Positions 57,116 to 64,000 of a stretch of DNA of 64,000 bases are shown here, piece after piece. Under the pieces are notes generated by a model, which saw only the letters and a list, made by a program, of their open reading frames with translations, ran no database searches and was not told the origin of the DNA. The stretch is taken from positions 1,302,001-1,366,000 of the forward strand of contig JABELC010000002.1 in the NCBI GenBank assembly GCA_028455995.1, in the 5' to 3' direction. The position numbers and the translations under genes are program-made. Position 1 is the first letter of the stretch. The number at the start of each line of letters is the position of its first letter. This stretch comes from Scleromitrula shiraiana. Lineage: Eukaryota; Ascomycota; Leotiomycetes; Helotiales; Sclerotiniaceae.

Positions 57116-57673
57116 GATGATTGATACGATACGACCAGTTTATTCCGCATTATTATTATTGTATTGCTTTCGCTGATTTTGTTGGATTATTGGATTGGAC
57201 TGGATTGGACCGGAGTAATTGGGTGTGATTGTAGTGGGAGCGAACGATTCTTTATCCTATGCAGCAAGTTTTTTGATAAAGGCGTTAAATAGCTTTAATT
57301 GTTCTCTCTTGATTAAGAAGTAGCATATGATATCAATGAAGTCTTTCTTTTCTTCTATCTATTTGAAATTTCAGGTACCCGAAGAACTAGATGAAAAAGA
57401 GAACCTTCAAGAAAACGGGTTCGTTCGTCCCCTTGGTATGTGACCATTTCCTCCCGAATTCATCCTCTTCGGTTCCACTTAAGTGTGCAATGTAGGACTT
57501 ATCAAAAGTCAAACTTGCTTCATTATTATCATATCCATATCTAAATGCCTCCATGTGTCATACAATCATTATTGTTGTGCATCTCAAAATCCCCCCCAAA
57601 ACTTTTACACCTTTTTAATGCATCGTGGCATGCTAGATATATTACCAAACTAATTAAAGTCCGACGCGGGGTA
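57116..57673. other. Convergent spacer between sgo1 and vps29
   Basis: 558 bp holding the 3' ends of two converging transcripts. It includes GGATTGGACTGGATTGGACC near 57192-57212. No gene. Confidence 0.5.
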
Positions 57674-58409
57674 TCATGATGCCACAGCTTTGGTATAAGA
57701 AATCTTCTCAACCGATACACTTTGGTCCCCATTCTCATTTTTGCGCAATTGATAGACATAGAGTGTTAATCCCAAGCCTTGGACCTATACATATACGTTA
57801 GCATCCTGTTCTTCTTTTCTTTCTAATTCGCAGGTTCTAGGAAAGTGAAAACGTACGTCCATCAAGCAAAAACTAGGCACAATCTCCTCCTCCTTGCCAT
57901 CCTCACCCACAACCCATCCTGTACTCATGGCCCCTGTGGCACTCCCTGGATTGACAAAGAATTTATTTTCCAGCTCATACGCATCAAATTTATGTGTTCC
58001 GCCCCAGCACAGTACATCCACGTCCAACTTATTTGCTTCTGCTACTAATAAATCCATCTCGTTGGGCGCAACAACCGTGAATCCCTCCATAAATCCAATT
58101 CGTAAAGAGCCATGTGTGACTACTTGGAAAATCGGTAGGTTGGTTGCATCGGAGTCGTATCGTCCTTTGACGATTCTAAGATCGGGGGTTATGGCTTTAA
58201 GGTACTCGTATGTGCTTTTATCGGTAAGGTTGCCTAGGCAGAGGGTTTGGCCAATCTTGCCGGGGGTGAGGAGTTTTTTGAACTATGCGAATGGGGCATT
58301 AGTATGTTTATCTTCGGGGTCTTTCTGTATGAGGTACCTTTGGTGGGATGTCAATAGCTCGGTCTGGGATATGTAGATCTCCAATTACAAGGACAAGTCG
58401 CGAGGTCAT
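57674..58409 (-). CDS. vps29: Retromer subunit Vps29
   Basis: Three exons: 58409-58338, 58282-57857 and 57784-57674; 202 aa. Exon 1 encodes MTSRLVLVIGDLHIPDRAID, the metallophosphoesterase-fold GDLHIP motif. Exon 2 carries LCLGNLTDKSTYEYLK, then VKGRYDSD, GFTVVAPNE, CWGGTHKFDAYELENKFFVN and PGSATGA. Exon 3 ends VEKISYTKAVAS. Length and motifs match Vps29 throughout. Position-specific changes such as GNLTD for GN..D and GGTHKF for GHTHKF are typical of this inactive phosphatase-like scaffold. It binds Vps35 in the endosome-to-Golgi retromer. Both introns have canonical borders (GTACCT...CATAG and GTACGT...TATAG). Confidence 0.96.
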
Positions 58410-61400
58410 TTTGGCAGTTTTTGTCGCTTTGTATATCTGCTTCTTAATGCTTGTATTTCCGTGGAATTAGTAACGAAGAGAGTAGGAAGCCTTGAAACCG
58501 TCGTAACTTCTGTATAGGTGCGTCGTCTTTGAAGGCTGGAGCTAAGGAGCTATTGTGGCGGTGCATACTGTGGCTGTTAAGTCAGCAAATTGCACATTGA
58601 CAACAAGCACCTGCCCATTCCAATAAAACCGGACTCCAACGTCCTATACCTCTTACTAGGCACTTCATGCTTACCGATAAGCAGCAAAATTGCTGAAAGT
58701 ATACCAATAATGAACCAAAAATACATATGGTTTTATGTTCTAGCAATTTAGTAAAGTACAAAGCATGCGCAAGCACAACGTCTCATTTTATGTATGATCA
58801 AATATCAGAATTTTATTATATGTTGAGATACAAAGTTCTTGAGGATTGGATCAAGAGCCAAGGGCCATTGTTCCAGAATCTGAATGACAACTGTCCACCC
58901 AGTAGCCCACCATGAAATGGGAAGATGCTGTTTTCTTGGGCTACATACATCTAGGTGGTATCGATGATCAGAGGAAAATGCAAGTTAGGGAAGTTCATTC
59001 TTGTCGTATATCTCAAAAAGGCCTATTCACACTACACTTCGGCAACCCATCACCTCGACAACTAATTAACTGTCTGTGGACCAATTAGGCGCTTCTACGA
59101 CATGCAACATTGAGATGTCATAGATTGAGAAGTTCGAAAAGAAAAATATCATCAGATGGGATTATAGTTCTTTCTGGTGCACATCTTAGAAATGTCCAAC
59201 TGCTAGTTACATTCTACTAGCCATTTCCGTTAAAGATCCATTAAACACCTAGGTAGCTGCCCGTAGGTTAAGCAGGCCTTTCTCAAATGTGCAACAAGCG
59301 GACTGTTGAAAGACGTCATCGGACGAGATTCACGAAATGATCTCTCTCATTCTGTACAGTCTGGGTAGCTGACCCCAGAATAAGGTAGGCGGTGAAAGAC
59401 CAATGTAGCTCGGTGATTCGTCTTTGGTAGTGATTAATGTATTCCAATTTGAGCTGAAGATCTCGTTAGATGTTTCGAAGTGGCGATACATCAACCTCGT
59501 ATTCTGCAGTCTCAGAGAGTTCTGGGATTCTCAAGGTGGCACCGAGGCCAAGGTTTGGCCAATATCTATCTTTCTCCTGAACAACATTTGGAAGCATGAG
59601 AAACATAACAGCTCAAGTTGCCTATTGGCCGAACACATTGTGTAGACGTCTTGATGGTATATTCTGAATCTATATCTTATAAACTCACTTTTCTATTGCC
59701 AAGTGGGATATTAGCATCTTCGATATCAACAAGTATACTGCTTTTGTCAGTTATTTATCATATATTATAGAAATGAAAGCACACGTCAAGTCGAAATGCT
59801 GTCAAATATTCCGAGAACATTCTGAGCGTTGTCTTAGAGGCCAGATGCAACACCATATATCATATCATTTTGTTTCCGCTGAAAATACTTGGCGAAAAGG
59901 AACAACAACTGTTAATTTAAGAACAGTGACAGCGAATAATTGATAAAAGCAGTGCAGTTCTAGTATCAACTCAACTTTCTAGAAAACAGCTTCCTTCCTG
60001 CAAGTATCCGAAAGCTAACACTATCTCACAATCCCGATGTCAGTCCAGTGATGATGAACTGTAGGCCTTTAACAACTAGAATAGGAGCGGATTCCTGACA
60101 CACATGCAGTCCCAGCACCACTCATATTGATTGAACTTGGTACGAAACCATAAGAACCTTGAAATAAATGTTTATATACAGGGGATCAGGATGGAGTTGA
60201 AGCACTAGCGTAAGGGCCGAGATACTTCTTGCTCTATAACGTCATCAGTGATTTCTTCCTGCTTTTTCAACTGTTTCTGGAGAATTGGATACTAATGTTT
60301 TTAAGAATCAACAAATCAAAAAGTTATTCGAGATCTCGATCTCCGTATTGTATTAATCAGAAATGGGTTTGAAGCAGGTGCAAGTGGAGCGTGCCAGTGA
60401 ATTGTATCAGAAACGAAAGACGTCGAGTATTACTTGAAGTATATATATTGTAATCACTGCGAATAACAAGTTTTCCCCAGGAAATAGAACGGAACTTTCA
60501 CTTGTAAAAGATCTAGATCAAGTCGATGGTATCTCTTATTCTCTAAGATTAAACTAGTCTAGTTCGTTTCTTTTATTTCCAAATTATCTATCCTACCATT
60601 GTCATTTTCCTATCATCATTTTCAATATTGTAACAATCATATAGCAACTAGTGCAGGTAGTAGTAGGAAGAAAGAACATTATATGGATTTGAAGAACCTT
60701 AACAGCGATCATACTCGAGTAAATAATGATAGCATTGCTAACTCAAACATTCCAGGGTCTTAGCTTTCGCATGGATCAAAAACATTCAAACTTCCTGGAG
60801 GAGATCACGAGGTCGATCAATCAATGACTGATATGATAACTTCAAAAGTGAAATTCTGAGTTCCTTTAGATACCTTTAAAAAATCATTCCCAGAGGTCTC
60901 GAATTCGCTGATCATCCACGCATTTCATATCAGAAGTATAAAACTCCCCTTACTCTCAGCCAGAATACGAGGCTTTTTTCTTCTCTTGATGATCAATGAA
61001 TAGTGTTATTAAAACATCAATCCAGGGTGGTGAAGTGAATAGAAATAACCTGTACATAAGTATGAAAGTAGTATGTACTAATTTGAATGTTCATTCCAAT
61101 TGACGAGAATTCGCTTGAGTAACAACAATGAAGAACATAAATGGTAATACGCAATTACCAAGGTTTAAATCAAAGTCACAACCGTAAACAGACGATAGTG
61201 TTTTCAAATGTCCAACTGGGCCTAAATTTGGTGGATCTTTCTACTAATATATCATATACTGTAGACTAATCATAATTCCACCAATGGTAAAAGATGCATC
61301 TTAAATTTCTCTGGGTAAATCGTAAAAGATGTAGCTTGCCAGAGAAAAAGTGCTCAGGCTACCGGAGGGGAGTCATATATACTTTATAAAGTGTTTCTAC

Positions 61401-62333
61401 GAGTTTGGACTTACTAATAAAGATAAGACGAGATGAAAAGTCGGACTGTAGAGAGCTGCCATTGGTTGAAAATGAACTATTTCCTTCAACTCAAGGATCT
61501 GGATGTCCTCCCATTTGTTGGAATCAGCCTGGAGTTAGCTACAACTTCAAGTTACAATTATTCCAAGTATAAATTCGTGCTTCGAGATCATCACTTGGAA
61601 GATATATAGACATAGATGATGAAGAGAGTGGAAGCAGAGAATGGCTTGTCTTTGATCGCTAGATGTAATGATGGAATGGTACGAATGTGGAGAATTTGCA
61701 ACAACGTTCGGAATTCCTGTGTTTGGTATCGTGCATAGAGAATATTTTTGAGAGTGGAAAATGTAGGTGATGATAAAATTGATTGGTAGTGGGTACATTG
61801 GAAATAATAGATAGATACTTGTAGATACTTATTTGTTATTATTTCTATCATTATCATTATCATCACTTACCTTTACTGCTTGCTACCTTGAGCAACCTTA
61901 TCACCCTTGGTTCAGATTATATAGTTGAAAGCTCATGTCTGAGATCTTACTAGTCGCATTGCAACTATCAATGTACCATGTCTACATGATATAAGTAAAT
62001 ATTCTAATGCATCCCAGTTGGTAGTTTATTCCAAACATCAATGATCGAAGATGTATGGGAAGAGAATGCATACCTATTGTTGATTCAAGTATAAGCATCA
62101 AATTGAAATATATTTTCGCTGACATAATGTTATTATATCCATCGTCTTTGACCCAAGTCATCTCATTCATGTCATCCCCCCCTCGGTCACTACAAATATT
62201 CACTGTTTATAGACGAACAAAGCAAAATGAACAACAAAAACTACTCCTTTCTCACAAAGATAAGAGCGCCATCAGAACATAACTAAACAGCTAGGTATCT
62301 AACAAGCATATATATAAAAATATAATCAATTAA
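58410..62333. other. 3.9-kb spacer without an established gene
   Basis: Only short ORFs, such as 59424-59645 and 61547-61866, with no recognisable family. A possible coding remnant lies on the minus strand at about 60293-60210: after a TTAG acceptor-like site it reads YPILQKQLKKQEEITDDVIE then QEVSRPLR and TAG. No upstream exon with a donor could be found. Confidence 0.4.
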
Positions 62334-62476
62334 GGCGCAGGCCGGGAATCGAACCCAGGTCTCATCGACTCGTCATTACGCTTGATAAGGTTGACGAATG
62401 GATGAGCTCCCCTCACGGAACAACCAGTTATGGGACAAACTAGATGCCAATGAGAAGAATTACCATTAAACCACGC
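62334..62476 (-). tRNA. tRNA-like locus with an intervening sequence, isotype uncertain (Gly-like body)
   Basis: The reverse complement starts GCGTGGTTTAATGGTAA (an A-box/D-arm like that of tRNA-Gly). It ends with a good T arm, CTGGG-TTCGATT-CCCGG, followed by CCTGCGC. The two ends pair imperfectly (6 of 7, two wobbles). About 85-90 nt separate the 5' anticodon-stem candidate (CATTG or TCTCA) from its 3' partner (CGATG or TGAGA). The anticodon cannot be fixed, because neither stem choice gives a standard T33. It is either an intron-containing tRNA with an unusual acceptor or a degraded tRNA-Gly. Confidence 0.4.
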
Positions 62477-63106
62477 AAACGCTGTATTTGGGTTGATTGC
62501 TTATGAGTGAAAAGGTTTAGATGATTATATATGGTTGAGATTTATGACGGGAGATGAGGGGAGATAGTGAATCATGTGGGGAGTTTGGATGTTGGAAATA
62601 GTTGGAATGGAATATGGAAGATGGGTGGGGTAGAGTATGATGAGTGAGGAGGATGTATTGAAGAGAATAAGAGATTGGGAGAAAGATGGAAAGGAAAGGA
62701 GAGAATGGATATATCAAATGATAGATAACCTATTTTATTGGACTACAGTCGATTATTTGGTAGTAGAAATATTGGATAATCTACCATACTTCAATATATC
62801 AGATTGTCTGATAGTTTATATCATGAATAATCTAATATATTGACTATACTAAAGTATCTAGTTTATCATATCTTGGACGATCTATTATAGCTTGTATATA
62901 AGATAATCTAATATAATATGTACTAGATAATCTACGATAGTTTTATAGAAGGATTATTCTACACAATCTTGAAGAAGGATAGCTCTTAAACACAAGAAGA
63001 AGAGAGAAGACCAGTACTGAATGCATATTATGAAGAGCTTAAATAGAAACATTACAATAGATCCGAACACGAATAGCAGATAAAAACAAGCCAGTCAACG
63101 ACCCCA
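62477..63106. other. Spacer with GATAATCTA-like repeats
   Basis: No gene is supported. The ORF at 62637-62843 includes part of the repeat cluster and ends in low-complexity Ile/Tyr/Asn-rich sequence. Confidence 0.5.
62724..62934. repeat. Cluster of six irregularly spaced GATAATCTA-like repeats
   Basis: Copies lie at about 62724 (GATAACCTA), 62775 (GATAATCTA), 62826 (AATAATCTA), 62876 (GACGATCTA), 62902 and 62926 (both GATAATCTA). The first four are spaced about 50 bp, the last two 24-26 bp. Several are followed by ATATA. All are on the same strand. Confidence 0.7.
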
Positions 63107-64000
63107 TTACACCTTATTCGGAACCTCCTTCAAACAAGTAATCTCCTGAAACCGATACATCTTACAAAGCTCCCCATTAGGAGCAGCACCCAAAGCAGCG
63201 AATCTTGATTTTGAATCAGAACCCGAGAATGAAGTTTGCTGACCGTGAGATTCGCATCCAGACATAGGAGGTGGTGTTGATATTCCCAGATACTGGTTGT
63301 GTATGCTGCTGCTACCAAGACGAAGACAAAGCGCACAGGACCCGTAGATACAGAAAAGGGTCGCTGTAAAGTTTGCGGCGAAAGAAGGTGTACTGTAATT
63401 CGAGGGGGGGGGGGTTAGTTAAGGGTGGTATGAGGTATATGAATTTGACGTGAGGGAAAGGGGAAGTATATCGAAGCCGAGTGAATATGATGAAAAATCA
63501 AAGATAAGGAAATAATGTTAACATACTCAATAGCTCTGATGCCCATGTATGGCCAAACATTTGCAAACCAACCTGGACCTTCCATATCTCTCGCGCCGAG
63601 TTGATTCTGGAAAGCCCAACACCCATTTTCCGGCACGTGAATATCCTGCTTCGAGTTACAATCCGAAGTACTTGGGCAAACCTTTTCTCCAAGTTAGTTT
63701 ATTACGTGGGTATGAGCCTGAGGTAGATAGGATTTGGTTGGATACCTTAAATATCAAATCACCAATATCTGCATCTCTTCCAGACTGATTGATATGTACC
63801 AGAGATATCTCGGCCCAGTGGGACACCGAGTGTGGAGGTCATGGTGTAGCAATGTCCGTATTTGATTCCTAGGTTTCCTAGAGATAGCGAAGCAGCGTTC
63901 CGTTAGTTCGTGCTCATATTGATCGTTTGCGAAATTGCGTCGAGATATAGATATTCTATCATTGGAGCAAGAAACAAATTAACAAGAATTAAAAAAATAC
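63107..64000 (-). pseudogene. Cysteine-rich uncharacterised protein, apparently frameshifted, cut by right edge
   Basis: Reading from the right edge, a protein-like frame gives SRRNFANDQYEHELTERCFA. It then needs a one-base slip near 63880 to reach GNLGIKYGHCYTMTSTLGVP, then a second slip near 63785 to reach GRDADIGDLIFK. Two good introns follow (63745-63682 and 63526-63393). Splicing gives VCPSTSDCNSKQDIHVPENG then CWAFQNQLGARDMEGPGWFA, and a last exon 63392-63107 with a hydrophobic stretch (FTATLFCIYGSCALCL) and tail CKMYRFQEITCLKEVPNKV. Regular cysteines suggest a secreted or membrane-anchored protein. I do not recognise the family. Both slips are +1, so homopolymer-type sequence errors are an alternative to true decay. 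Confidence 0.5.

Overview
This window is nuclear DNA of a filamentous ascomycete. The evidence is short GT..AG introns of about 50-115 nt with CTAAC/CTGAC-like branch sites, a WetA conidiation regulator, a DASH-complex Dad2, shugoshin, retromer Vps29, and fungus-only uncharacterised families. The gene set and the AT-rich, microsatellite-studded spacers suggest Leotiomycetes (Sclerotinia/Botrytis-like). That taxonomic call is inference, not something the sequence proves.

Layout. (1) 1-1 kb: 5' part of a DUF3433 membrane-protein gene on the minus strand, broken by three +1 frameshifts. (2) 2.7-12.1 kb: minus-strand wetA, the mitochondrial assembly factor Sdh5/SDHAF2 and a conserved 925-residue protein. 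A 246-bp TA-flanked inverted-repeat element (a Tc1/mariner-type MITE by structure) lies between wetA and sdh5. (3) 14.0-20.4 kb: two intact plus-strand genes, exportin-1/CRM1 (nine exons) and a secreted phytase-like protein (four exons). (4) 20.8-29.7 kb: a belt of decayed genes holding a Gfo/Idh/MocA dehydrogenase with three in-frame stops, an APH-kinase fragment, a small conserved ORF with one amber codon, a tRNA-Cys(GCA), an unknown fragment, a SAM methyltransferase with a lost splice donor and a frameshift, and a possible C-terminal piece of an AflR-like regulator. Most visible lesions are C:G to T:A transitions. (5) 29.7-50.8 kb: an almost gene-free 21 kb in which the only gene I can support is an Ecl1-type zinc protein. 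The rest is packed with unrelated short tandem repeats, one 61-bp tandem repeat and AT-rich patches. (6) 50.8-58.4 kb: an uncharacterised basic protein, dad2 and sgo1 head to head (kinetochore and cohesion functions sharing a 462-bp promoter), then vps29 convergent with sgo1. (7) 58.4-64 kb: sparse sequence with a tRNA-like locus carrying an intervening sequence, a cluster of GATAATCTA-like repeats, and the 3' part of a cysteine-rich gene that again appears frameshifted and runs off the right edge.

Working picture: conserved housekeeping blocks (crm1; dad2-sgo1-vps29; sdh5) alternate with an accessory belt losing its genes and with a very long, repeat-rich non-coding domain around ecl1. No CRISPR array, rRNA gene or complete transposase was seen.
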